From assembly GCA_001430745.1 (NCBI GenBank), contig KQ481977.1, positions 298,188 through 318,036 on the forward strand: 19,849 nucleotides of DNA, given 5' to 3'. The notes under the pieces were generated by a model. The model searched no databases, was not told where the DNA came from, and saw only the letters and a program-made list of their open reading frames with translations. The translations under genes and the position numbers were made by a program. The stretch is from Auxenochlorella pyrenoidosa (taxonomy: Eukaryota; Chlorophyta; Trebouxiophyceae; Chlorellales; Chlorellaceae). Positions 1 through 9,301 of this stretch are shown one piece after another (within the stretch, counting starts at the first letter, position 1; each line of letters opens with the position of its first letter).

Positions 1-1299
1 GCTCCAGCGCCGCCCTCGCCCCCGGCCTCGCCCCCGGCGGTGCGGTTGCGGGCGGCGCGGGGCTGGGCCAGGATGCGGCGCGCGCCAACCACGCCCGGCA
101 CATAATGCAGCACCAACACCTCGTGGTTGACGCCCTCGCCTGCAAGGGTTCACAAGTATATTATTGTTCAAATTTTAATTATTTATTTATCATTCATACA
201 AGGGCACAGGGCGGGGAGGGGAGTGCACCGGGATGTGGGGGCCGCTGCCGGCGCACAGATTCAGGACCAGTTGTCACCAGTTTCTGACCCTCGGTCACTC
301 AGCAACTGGCGCGCTGCGGCGCTACTGGCTTTTACTCCGCGCGCCCAGCAGCCTGCGGGCAATGCTTCGTGTGACCCGCTGCAGCCAAGCAGCCCGCGCC
401 CAGCCCGCCGGGTCTCCCAGCCCACCTGGCATGCCCACGGGTCCGCCCAGGAAGTGCCTCAGCGGCACCAGGCCCCCCGCCGCGGCATCACCGCCGCCCA
501 GGGCACCAGCAGCAGGCACAGCAGCATTTCCAGCCCCCCCTGCCGGCTGGCCGCTGCCTGCCGCGGCCGGCCTGGCAGGCTCAGCAGATCCTGACGTGGC
601 GGCGCCAAGGGTGGCTGGCAGTGCCGGTGGGTGGGCAATGGGCTGGGAGAGCATGACCCCCCGGGCACCGCCCCTGCAAGGGGGAAGTTGCACGTGGCAG
701 GTTGGCAGGCCTGGCGCAGGCTGCCTGGAGCCGTGAGCAATCCATGGCCCCCGCGCCGCGTACTCGCAGGCAGGACGAGCCAGTGGCAGCGGCGCACGCT
801 CCTGCGTGGATGGCTAGTCACTCTCGGCACCCCAGCTGGACCACTCCCCACTACTGCCTGCTGGCTGCCCACGTGGGCGTGCACCTTCCGTGCTGGGTGA
901 GCAGGATGACGCTGCGCCTGAATATGGGGGACCGGTCCAGGCTCTCTGACGCCACCAGCAGCACCCCTGCGGCGCGGCGCAAGGGCGCGGGCCAGGGGCG
1001 GGCAAGGTCGATGGGCGCATCCCCGGCGCGGGAGGGCGCATGCGCACCACCCCTAGGCAGCGAAAGTGGCAGGTTGCTGGCCACGTCATGCCGCGCCGCG
1101 TGGCAGGCCTTGGCGCTGCGCCTGGCTAGGGGCGCCGGTTGGTGGCAAGCAACAAAGGGCGCCCGCGCGGCATGGCTGCCTGATGGGTCCCCATTCTGCC
1201 TTGCCTTCCATAATTCAGGCAATACAGTGTTTGGCAGGGCACACACACACACACAAACACATCAGCAGGAGCAACTCTTGTGATCAACAATTTGGGCAT
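1..1299 (-). CDS. UPF0301 (YqgE/AlgH-like) protein, 3' end cut by window edge
   Basis: Function is unknown for the family; plant and algal members are often organellar. Exons on the minus strand: 1299-1253 (tentative), 1121-885, 673-426, 139-1 (continues outside). The core reads SPIFRRSVILLTQHGRGGAR then GVMLSQPIA, which follows the family pattern of bacterial YqgE (PIFRRSV...EH...GA.G...N.P) across a phase-2 splice. HFLGGPVG matches the family LGGP motif, and the last exon gives EVLVLHYVPGVVGARRI, matching the LH...PGV part. Between the QP and LGGPV motifs there is a low-complexity Ala/Gly/Pro insert of about 50 residues not typical of the family. The exon at 1121-885 has no ATG, so the start lies upstream. 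The ATG at 1299 has A at -3 and can be joined in phase through a donor in the GT repeat, but this exon is a guess. It follows the RING-CH gene with almost no gap. Confidence 0.75.
157..201. other. AT-rich island in an intron, with AATAAA on the minus strand
   Basis: This ~45-base stretch is nearly all A/T in an otherwise GC-rich window. It lies in the last visible intron (140-425) of the UPF0301 gene, 17 bases upstream of that intron's acceptor. On the minus strand it holds AATAAA (187-182) inside a TAAATAAATAA-like run. If the preceding exon is not spliced, its frame stays open to a TAG at 324-322, followed by this signal. Confidence 0.6.
1241..1260. repeat. (AC)n microsatellite
   Basis: Seven AC units followed by AAACAC. 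It sits at the junction between the RING-CH and UPF0301 genes; read on the minus strand it is a GT repeat that could serve as the donor of the tentative first UPF0301 intron. Confidence 0.85.
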
Positions 1300-3044
1300 C
1301 GTTGACGTGCCCCCACCTGCGCTGATGCCGGGCACCGGGGACCCGTGTCGGATGAGCGCAACGCCCAGCCGGCCGCCGCCGTCCACGCGCACCACCAGGC
1401 GCAGGCCGCGGGCGTGCATGCCGGCCTGCGAGGGGCAGGCGCCAGCAGGGCGGTGAGCAGCAGCGGCGCCGGCCCAGCAGCTGTCGGCAGCGCCTGTTGC
1501 CGGCACGGGGACAGCAGCGGCGCGCGCCGCAGGGAGCGCAGGTGGCGGCGCTGGCCGCTGCACAGCAGCTCGGCACGGCTGCGGCGTGAGAATCGCCAGG
1601 GCACGGTCAGAGCAGGCAGCAGCAGCACAGCATCCCACAAGGCAGGCAGGCAGGCGGGCCTCACAATGATGCTGACTCCCAGCAGCAGCCCCAGGGGCAG
1701 CCAGTGCCAGCGGCTGCCGCAGACTAGCAGCACAAGCAGCGTGACGTGCGGCCAGAGGGGGCCTGCGACAGGGTTGGGTGCACGGCGGGCCAGGGGACCG
1801 GGGTGGCAGCGGCGTGGGGTCGCCAGGCCGGCACGCTGGCAGCCCACAACGGCAGCCCTCACCATGCATGACGGTAGCACGGCGTGGCACGCAGCTGTGC
1901 GGCGTCCCTGCCCTAGCCTAGCAACCGGCCGCAACCTGGCCAACAACCTGCCCCCCCGCCCAGGGGCAGCAGCGGGCGGCCCACACTAGTGCCGCCAGCC
2001 TGGCGAGCAGGATGCTCAACTGCCCGTCAACACTGCCCTCGTCGCCACCCAAAGGCTCGGCGCTGGCTAGCCAGAGGCTGGCGCCTGCAGCCGCGCTTGC
2101 CAGCCCACAGGCGGTGACATGCGGCAAGGCTGCTGCTACGCAGCCCAGCGTCCCAACCCATGCAGCGCAGCAGGGGCTCACCGCTGGCAGCGGTACCTAG
2201 CGCATACGCCACCAGCGCGATGATCAGAGCGCTCGTGAGGCCGCGCAGCGCCTGCGCTGCCACGCCCCCGCCGGCGCGCGCTTTGGGCGGCGGCACCGAG
2301 AAGAGCGTGCGGCACACGGAGCAGCGGAACGCGCGCTCTGCGTGTGTGTGTGTGTGTCAAAGCGGGAGGCCAGGGCGTGGGGTCCGGAGGAAAAGAGGCC
2401 CTCAATGCAGGCAACGAATGCAATGCGCCGCAGCTGCCTACTAGGAAAGAGTCAATAGGGGCCACAACAGGGTTGTGCGCCACACGCACCGTCCGACATG
2501 TCGCGCTTCTGCACGCTCTCCTGCCAGCGGCGCAGGCATTTCAGGTGCACATGCTTCTGGGTGCCTGCGGCGAGACGAAAGCAGGGACAGGGGCGCAGGA
2601 CTGGGTCGACACAGAGAGCAGCCGGCACGTGCCTGATGTGCCCGAAAATAGTGCGCATGCCAGCATGGATATGGCACTCGTGCTGCAGGACATGCATGCG
2701 GGCCACACAAGCGAGGGCGCATGCAAGTGCACGGTGCAGTCTGATGCGAGAACATGGTGCAGTCTGCTGCCAGCGGCTGCAGGCCGCCAGCGCCTGCGGC
2801 CGGTCCGCCGGCGCCGCAGCAGCGGAGTTGGGCGATGAGGTGCTCGACACCTTGCTCGGTGCTTCCACCCACCCGTGCACAGGCAGGGACTCAACAGGGC
2901 TGCACCGTCCTCCAGGGCCCAGCAAAATCGGCAATGCGGGTTTTCTTGCTCGTCGTCACTGGTGAAGACTTCTGTGAGCTTTCCCCGCCCATCATCGCGC
3001 CGAGGGGTGCCGGGTGGGGGCCCCGAAGGCGTCGGGCTCGACAT
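1284..3044 (-). CDS. RING-CH (C4HC3) membrane E3 ubiquitin ligase, MARCH-like
   Basis: Such proteins transfer ubiquitin to membrane proteins from a cytosolic RING-CH domain anchored by helices. Exons: 3044-2873, 2564-2490, 2337-2182, then less certain 2084-1926 and 1762-1284 (346 residues). The zinc ligands are all present when the first three exons are joined: C38, C41, C54, C56, H64, C67, C88, C91, with the RING-CH spacing C-x2-C-x12-C-x-C-x7-H-x2-C-x20-C-x2-C and the usual W71 after CLRR. Hydrophobic helices follow at about 115-133 (TSALIIALVAYAL), then in SILLARLAALVW, LLVLLV, WLPLGLLLGVSIIV and WDAVLLLPALTV. An in-frame ATG at 3149 would add 35 residues. The end is uncertain: a good donor at 1664 (GTGAGG) could remove one helix, and a CAG/GTGGGG donor lies near 1310. 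Family call is firm; exact C-terminus is not. Confidence 0.75.
2342..2357. repeat. (GT)8 repeat acting as 3' splice tract of RING-CH intron 2
   Basis: On the minus strand this is a CA repeat ending four bases before the acceptor GCAG, which opens the exon at 2337. It stands where a pyrimidine tract is expected in intron 2338-2489, so its length may affect splicing of the exon carrying the last CxxC of the RING-CH domain. Confidence 0.75.
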
Positions 3045-3363
3045 AGCGCCGAGACACCCGACTCCCGTGGTCTGCCAAGGTCCTGACGGCAAGCTTTTGC
3101 AAAGATCTGGCCTTAGAATAATGTTATGATCAGAAGGTTTCGCAGGCATCACGCTCTTGGAAAAACCCTGGCCAGCTTGGCGCTGCTATGTGGGGCGGAG
3201 TTTGGGGGCGTGGCCCGCCTAATCTGCTACATTCTCATCAGATCATTCATTCTTCAGTAGCCCCCTCCTTTGAGCTACAGCTGTTGGTGTGTGGCGTGCT
3301 CTCGGCAAAGAATCCGTCCGACGACTGCTTTTGCGAGGATCTCACATTGGTTTCAGACGCTTC
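3045..3363. promoter_or_regulatory. divergent promoter of the RING-CH and coiled-coil genes
   Basis: The two proposed starts face away from each other across about 320 bases (about 215 if the RING-CH gene starts at 3149). The stretch 3110-3260 is less GC-rich than its surroundings. No clear TATA box on either side. Confidence 0.45.
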
Positions 3364-4778
3364 ATGAAGGCGGAGGGTTGTCTAGGCTCGACAGCTCTCG
3401 GCACGACGCTCGGGTGTGCCGAAGGCCCCTGCGCGCCTCCGCACCCGTCTCAGACAGCCCAAGAACGCAGCGCGGAGGGCGCGGGGCCTTTGCAAGCCCC
3501 CAGTGAGTGCTGCTGTCAGTGCCCCGCCGCCTCCTCCACTGCCGCTGCCTGCCGCCAACTGCCTGCTGTTGACTGCCAGTGGTTCGTCAGTACGCAACAT
3601 GAGCCAAGGCAATGCCCAGATGCCAGTGCTGCTTGCGTTGTACAGTTCCCCTGGCTGAGCACTGGGGCACCGTGCCTGCGTATGCCCGGCCAGGCCTCTC
3701 ACCCGACGCGCGCACCAAGAACCTGATTGCCGCCATCAACAGCCTCCAGCAGCAGCAGGTGTGCTGCTCGGGATCTGACCCATGGCCAAGAGCATGTCGC
3801 CGTGCATCGCCTTGCCTGCAGCAGCCGGGCATGGCCTCCAGCGCCACACTCTGTTCTGTGCCAGCACCGCAGGAGCGAGCCGAGGCAGCGCGCCACGCAG
3901 CCGCCGAGGCAGCCGCAGCCGCCGCGGCAGAAGCGGCTGCGCTCAAGGCCGCGCTGCACGCGGCGCTGCGGCGCGCCGCCGAGCTTGATGACGCAGAGCA
4001 GGCTGTGCAGGCGGGGCTGGAGGCGCGGCTGCAGGAGCAGGGCGCGCTGGCAGAGCAGCTGAGGTGCGCGAGGGTCTGGTGGGACAGCAGCTGGGCGGGC
4101 ACTCCCGGCAGGGCCGCTGCCGGCATGGAGTACGGCAGCCTAGCGGCCAGCGCAGCCAGCACAGTGCCTGTGCGTGCTCCCAAGCGCAACTGCGCAGCTC
4201 CACTGTCAAGCCACCGAGCTGCACCCGCTCCGCTTGAGCTGCCCCGCAGGCTGCTCAGCAAGCGGCTCGCAAGCTTGCGTGGCGCGGGGCCAAGCTCGCA
4301 GGGCAGCAGCGCCGCCGACCCGGCCAGCTCCCCAGCAGAGCTGCAGCACCAGCTGGAGATGCAGCAGAAGCGGGAGGCGTCAGAGGAGCTGCAGCGCAGG
4401 CTGCTGGCGCGCGGGCTGGGCCACGGCACGCTGGCCGCGCTGTGCTCCGACGCCGAGCACTCTGCCGTGGCCGGCGGCGCCGCGCCGTCGGCGCAGCACA
4501 AGGACGCTGCCGAGGGTGAGCTGGGCGGTGTTGCTGCCTTGCGCTGGCAGTTTGGCAGGGAGGCTGGAACGGTGGTGCAGTTGCAGCAGGCCCAGCACTG
4601 CAGAGGCACTAGGCGGGTGCTTGTTGACAGCCAGCATGTTCTCCACGCCTGGCCCGGTGTGCCCTGCCCCCGGTTGCTGCCTGCAGGGCCGCGCAAGGGC
4701 AGCTGGATGGGAGGCGGTGGGGGCGGAGGTGGCGGCGGCCTGCTGGGGAACTTCAGCTTCAGGCGGCGAGGCAGCTGA
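3364..4778 (+). CDS. hypothetical Ala/Gln-rich coiled-coil protein
   Basis: I do not recognise this protein. Proposed exons: 3364-3502, 3646-3758, 3873-4063, 4250-4515, 4687-4778 (266 residues; phases close at all four junctions). The second exon ends in a conserved-looking segment, LSPDARTKNLIAAINSLQ, and then QQQ. The third encodes an Ala/Glu/Arg-rich heptad-like helix (about residues 85-147), and the fourth a second helix with ELQHQLEMQQ and EELQRRLLARGL. The C-terminus has ten glycines, then LLGNFSFRRRGS and TGA. The first exon is uncertain: an ATG at 3612 is in frame with the body and would give a 388-residue reading frame if no intron were removed. The last three introns are each a multiple of three with no stop. 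It converges with SBP1. Confidence 0.5.
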
Positions 4779-5463
4779 GCCCTGCGCCACGGCTTGCCTT
4801 GTAAGCGCACCCTGCTGCTGTTGCCAGGTTTTGAATGTTGTACGTTGCGGCCCTGCTGAGTGACACTAAACCTTGGCCCCACGTTGACTGCGCCTCTCGC
4901 TTGCGACGTCCCTCGTGGCTTGATCCCTCTTGTGTTGCAACTTGCCACGGCTTGGAAATAGGCCCTGCCTTTACACTGTCAGGTTCCCAGAAGCTTCATT
5001 GTGAAAGCAGCCCACCGGTTCAGAATGCGGGAGTCAATGCTGCAGTATATGTGCAACGGCATAAGGAGAGCAGGGCACAGGGTTGTGCTGAACAGGGCGC
5101 ACCAGTATTCAACAAGCAGTGCCGGAAGGACAGGACGGGGCGACGGCATTGGTCGACAGTACATTTAGCACGGATTAAAGTGGGGTGGACAGGAGCAGCG
5201 CATGCGGGAGGAGTGCAAGGATCGAGGGCAGGGCGGAGGCGCCGCCCCGCGTCAGGAAGATCATGGATGGATTTCATATGTTTGGTGAGAGTCAAGGGCA
5301 GAGTGGATGCCCACGAGCACGGCAGTGCTGATGGCTGTGACGCCGCATTCATGCGGCGAGCCCAGCAGGCGCTGCAGCCAGCCCGCATGTCGCCTGTATG
5401 TATGCAGTTTGGTGCGCGCCTTTGGCGTGCAGTCGCAAGAAAAAGTCTGTCCCAGCCCAGCCG
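4779..5463. other. convergent 3' untranslated regions of the coiled-coil gene and SBP1
   Basis: No gene is supported here; the reading frames present lack family motifs. A TGTAA, the usual green-algal poly(A) signal, lies at 4800-4804 on the plus strand, 22 bases after the coiled-coil stop. On the minus strand TGTAA lies at 4975-4971, about 490 bases after the SBP1 stop, which would make a long SBP1 3' UTR. Confidence 0.5.
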
Positions 5464-8059
5464 TCAGCGGCACTGTGCCACAGCCGCGGTGCTGCTGAAC
5501 TCGCAAGACAGCTGCCAGAAGCAGCGCTGGCTGCTGCGTGTGACCTCGTACACATGCAGGGAGGGCCTGTCTGGTGGGCAGCCCTCCCGCCGCTGCATCA
5601 GGGTGATGTGGCACGGCGCCTGCTCCGCAGAGGTGGGCGTCTCGGGCCCCGGCTGCGCCCCCAAGGCCGCAGGCTCAGAGCGGCTGCCCTTCAGGGCTGC
5701 CACAGGGTGCAGGGGGCCTGCACCACTGGGGGTGGCTCCGGCCGCAGCGGGGCGACTGCAGGGATGCTGGGACAGCGGCGGCCAGCAGGCATGCTGCTGC
5801 TGCTGCGCCGGGCCAGTGCTGTCGGGCTGCAGGTCGAAGCCCATGCCGCTGCTGAGGGCCAGGAGGTCATCAAGGGAGGGCACGTCTGGGAGGCCGCACT
5901 GCATGTGAGGACAAGAGGGCATATTGTTTCATGACCTGAGGCGCGCCGACCGAGAGGCGGGCGCCGAGGCTGTTCCAGAGCCCTGCTGGACCATCAGCCA
6001 GCCAGGCAGCGCAGGGGCAGGTATGCCCCTGTCCACTTTGGTTCGCCCTGCCAGCCTCCCTTGCAGGCACGGCGCCAGGTTGGCGCGCGGCTGGCTCATT
6101 CCAGCAGCTTTGCAGGCCAGCTTGCTGCATGGGTCAGCACTCACCACGGGAGTGTCCATCAGCTGCAGAGCCTGGCACAACAGCAGCGGCTGCGGGGGCT
6201 GCGTCGGCGGCAGGGCCTGCCTGGCAGCCCCATGCTGTGCCTGCTGCGGCTGGTCAGAGGGCACCTGCACTTCCAGCTGACCCATCAGCTGGCGCCAGTC
6301 AGCCCAGACCGCCGCATCGGAGGCAGCATCACGCTTTGCAGCCTGCTGCTGCGACTGCTGCGGCTCGGAGAGCACTGGATGAGACGGCGGCCGGGAGGGC
6401 GGTGCAGCAGGTGCAGCTGCAGCAGCGGGTGCAGGCTCGGCGGCAGCAGCCTCGTCGGCCTCAGCCTGCTCGCTTGCGGATGTGCTCGGAGCCTCATCAG
6501 CTGGCGGCAGCGGCTGCGAGCAAGACTGCTGCGGCAGCAGCGCCGGGGGGGCGGGCTCGGCTGCGGGCTGGCACGCGCGCTGTGGGCTGCGGGGCGCTGC
6601 AGGCGTCTGCGGCACCGGCAGCGGCAGGGACGGCTCCTCCTTGAAAATGTCCGCTCGGTCCTGCGTGCTGCCATCGCTGGAGGGCGCAGCCTCGCTCCGC
6701 GCGCGCTTGGCGGCCGGCACCTGCTGCACGCCTGCCCGGGGCTTGGTCTGTAGCTTTGGCAGCTGGCTGCCCTCCTCGCCCTGCGGCTGGGGCGGCTTCT
6801 GCTGCTGCTCCTGGCTCCCCTCCTTTCCCTGCTGCTGCGACGGCTTCTGCTGCTTGCGCGGGCGCACCGGCCCCGCCTCTGCCCCCTTTGCCTGCCGCTT
6901 GCGCTTTGCAGTCTTGGGCGCCTTTGCTGTGGCCGCGGCCCGGGGCGCGCCCGCCGCGCCTGTCTCCCCGGCTGCTGCTGCCTTGGCTGGCGCGCCCTTG
7001 GGCGCCCCCGCCTTGCCACCAGGGGCCGCCTTGGGCGCCCCTGCCTTGCCGGCGGGGGCCGCCTTGGGCCTGGCTGCCGCCTTGGGGGCGGCCGCCGACG
7101 CGGCTGCTGCGCCCGCGTCGCGCAACGCCTGCTGGGCGCGCTGCCGCGCCCGCTTCTTGCGGGCAAGCCTGCAGTCCTGGTGGCGGCGCAGGCTGTCGCG
7201 GCAGCTGCGCCGGTCCTCGTCGAATGCGCTCAGCAGGTGCACCTGGCCGCACTGCAGGCCAGAGGGGCAGGGGCAGAAGGAGAGATGGTGGGCGGGGGCC
7301 GGCGTGGTGGGCACGCGTCCTGGCTGGCCGGCTGTGAGAGCTGCACAGGGCATGTGGCCACGGCGCCAGCCAGAGGCCAGGCACAGGGCCTGTGGGCCCC
7401 AAGGGACTGCTGCCCGGCCCCGCGCGGGGCATGTGCCAGGTGCTGCGCGCTGGGCCCGTTTCACTTGGCGAGGGGTCACATACCGGCCCTAGCGTGGGGG
7501 GCGCGGCCTGGCTGGCCCCCCCGGCGCCAGGCGCGGCCCCAACAGGAAGCAACCCTCTGAGGAGCGCTGGGGGCCCCTTGCCCTGGGCTTGCCTGCTGGC
7601 AAAACCGGTGGGCTTCCCCGTCAAGCATGAGGCATGGGGTGGCGTAGTGCACGGCGCAGATCCTGCAGGACAGCCGGGCGCCAGCGCATGCATGTCGCTC
7701 CATGCGCACATGGGCAGGGCTGGGCGTGTGCAGGGCACGGGGGTGTGGGGCAGAGCTGGTGGGCGGCCCCGAGAATGTGCAGGGCGCAGGCTGCAGCCAC
7801 AAGCACTGCCGCTGCACCCGCAGGCCTGCCCCTTGCCGACTTGCCTGTACTTTGAGCCATACCCAGCCTTGAGCGGCTCGCAGCAGCCCGGTACGCGGCA
7901 GGCACGCTGCTGCTCGCCCCGCAGGGAGGCGCCCTGTGCGGCAGCAGCAGCATCCTGGGCCGGCTGGCGCGGCGAGCTGCAGGGGTCACGTGCGCCGCTG
8001 CCGGCGGTGCGGGTGGTGCGGGCGCTGTGCTCAGACCCGCCGGCGGCAGAGTCGGCCAT
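5464..8059 (-). CDS. SBP-box transcription factor (SBP1 of a tandem pair)
   Basis: A nuclear, plant-type zinc factor expected to bind DNA with a GTAC core. Exons: 8059-7845, 7662-7593, 7251-6145, 5898-5464 (608 residues). Zinc ligands are C54, C59, C74, H77 for the first site and C93, C96, H100, C112 for the second, with KYRICAVH, FCQQCGQVH, FDEDRRSCRDSL and the basic tail RLARKKRARQR, the usual nuclear signal. After it come Lys/Ala/Pro repeats like a histone H1 tail, KRKRQAKG, a SUMO-type site FKEE (K299), Gln/Pro stretches, and LQLMDTPV joined to CGLPDVPSLDDLLAL at the last splice. Introns 1 and 2 use GC donors (AG/GCAAGT and CAG/GCAAGC); only these keep the domain in frame. The start at 8059 has G at -3 and +4; an in-frame ATG at 8323 would add 88 residues but has poor context. 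Confidence 0.88.
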
Positions 8060-8382
8060 TGCTGGACCCTCCAATGATGGCACTGCACACGGAACAAGCG
8101 AAAGGGCGGCGGCCGGGGAGTTTGGGGGAATGCAAGGGGCACACTGGCAATTCAGCGGCACTGCCTGAGGCAGCTGGGCAGCATCTGCAGGGTCGAAAGT
8201 GACCCGCCGAGTGCCCCCTGCCTTGCAGCAACGCTGCGGGTCCTGTCCCTCAAATATCGAGCCAGGTCCCCGTGTGGGGGAGTCCCAGAGCTGGAACGGC
8301 GGCCGGCTGGTCCGGAACTTCATTGAAGGCGGGGTGGCGGGGATACTGACTACGCTCGGGCCAAGGCGACTGTCGGGGGCCT

Positions 8383-8448
8383 TCAAGAAGAGCTCCCGAC
8401 ACTACCTGGCAGGACTGATGGGCGAGTGCTGCCCAGGGAGGTGTGCAT
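8383..8448 (-). promoter_or_regulatory. upstream ORF in the SBP1 leader
   Basis: It begins at the first ATG downstream of the TATA-like box on the minus strand and encodes 21 residues (MHTSLGSTRPSVLPGS...) before TGA. It ends ahead of both candidate SBP1 starts (8323 and 8059). If the transcript starts just downstream of the TATA box, scanning ribosomes meet it first, so it may lower or regulate SBP1 translation. Confidence 0.45.
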
Positions 8449-8514
8449 CGGGGCGGGGCCCGCGGGGCTCACCTACGAGGGCGGTGCGCAGTGCCCCGCT
8501 GCACCTGGATCGTC

Positions 8515-8529
8515 TTTATACTGCTGTAC
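8515..8529 (-). promoter_or_regulatory. TATA box and adjacent GTAC core of SBP1
   Basis: Read on the minus strand the order is CTGTACAGCAGTATAAAG: a GTAC core (8529-8526) six bases before TATAAA (8520-8515). TATAAA is rare in such GC-rich sequence. GTAC is the core that SBP domains bind, so SBP1 or SBP2 could act on this promoter. Confidence 0.5.
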
Positions 8530-9301
8530 AGAAGCGCAAAGTGAGATTCTGCGCGCGGCAACTGGCGGACTAGCAGCCTCAGCACGCGCCCAGCATGTGC
8601 CGCAACAGCCTGGCTGGCTGGCTGAATGAATTGACGGCAGGGGGGCCTCCTCGGGCAGAGATGCATGTGAAAAGGCACCGACCGAGTGCGGCAGTGCAGC
8701 ACAGGTGCGGGTTCGCCCTTTGCCACCAACAGCCGCCCCTGCACTGCTGTCTGCGACGATGTCTGACAGCGCACCACGGCAGGAAGCTGTGGTGCTACTA
8801 GCCATCCCAGCCCTGCAGGCCGGAAATGTCTCTTTCTTTCAACGACAAAATGTATTGAAACGGGCATTTTATTCTTCTTCACGAGCACCACTGTTGCGCT
8901 TGTGCTTGGCACAAGAATTATGCACATCATTACGGCGGTTCTGTTTGGGACTCGAGGGGATTTGGGAAAACGAGCAGTGGTGCACAGGGATTGTGTGAGA
9001 GAGGATTTGGGTGAAAGCCATCGAGGGGCCTGGCAGTGTCTCATAGCAGGATTCTCGCAGAAGTCAGCACATGTTCAGGCACACGGCCGTCGCAGGAAGG
9101 TAGGGAGGGGCTGCAAAGGCTTGCGGCGCGCAACGCTTGCAAGTGGCAGGAAACACAAATTCAGGTCCGCAAATCGCACCCGCACATGAGAAGCCAGCAG
9201 GATGTGGACAAAGACGGTGGGGCGCTTTGATCAGGCGAAGGCAGCACTCCTTGAACACGGCACTGGCACAACTGGCACCAATGCCGACACTTGAGGGAGG
9301 C
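8530..9301. other. intergenic region between SBP2 and SBP1; SBP2 3' UTR
   Basis: No gene is supported. The part 8820-9000 is clearly AT-richer than its surroundings. AATAAA on the minus strand (8873-8868) lies about 430 bases after the SBP2 stop and is a candidate poly(A) signal; no TGTAA was found here on that strand. Confidence 0.45.

Noticed and set aside
1126..1450. MHARGLRLVVRVDGG... frame as a separate gene or exon
   Set aside because: It has good codon composition and splice-like ends, but no family match, and it conflicts with the RING-CH frame on the same strand; not resolvable from sequence alone.
3587..4948. 453-residue open frame on the minus strand
   Set aside because: It is the antisense of the coiled-coil gene, rich in Ser, Cys and Pro with no motif, and arises from the GC bias of the coding strand.
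4835..5908. 357-residue plus-strand frame
   Set aside because: It lies antisense to the last SBP1 exon and its 3' UTR; no domain and no plausible plus-strand signals.
6482..7492. 336-residue open frame on the plus strand
   Set aside because: Antisense of the large SBP1 exon; Cys/Ala-rich shadow without domain features.
8060..8323. N-terminal extension of SBP1 from an ATG at 8323
   Set aside because: The frame is open, but the ATG context is poor and the translation looks unlike a protein; kept only as an alternative.
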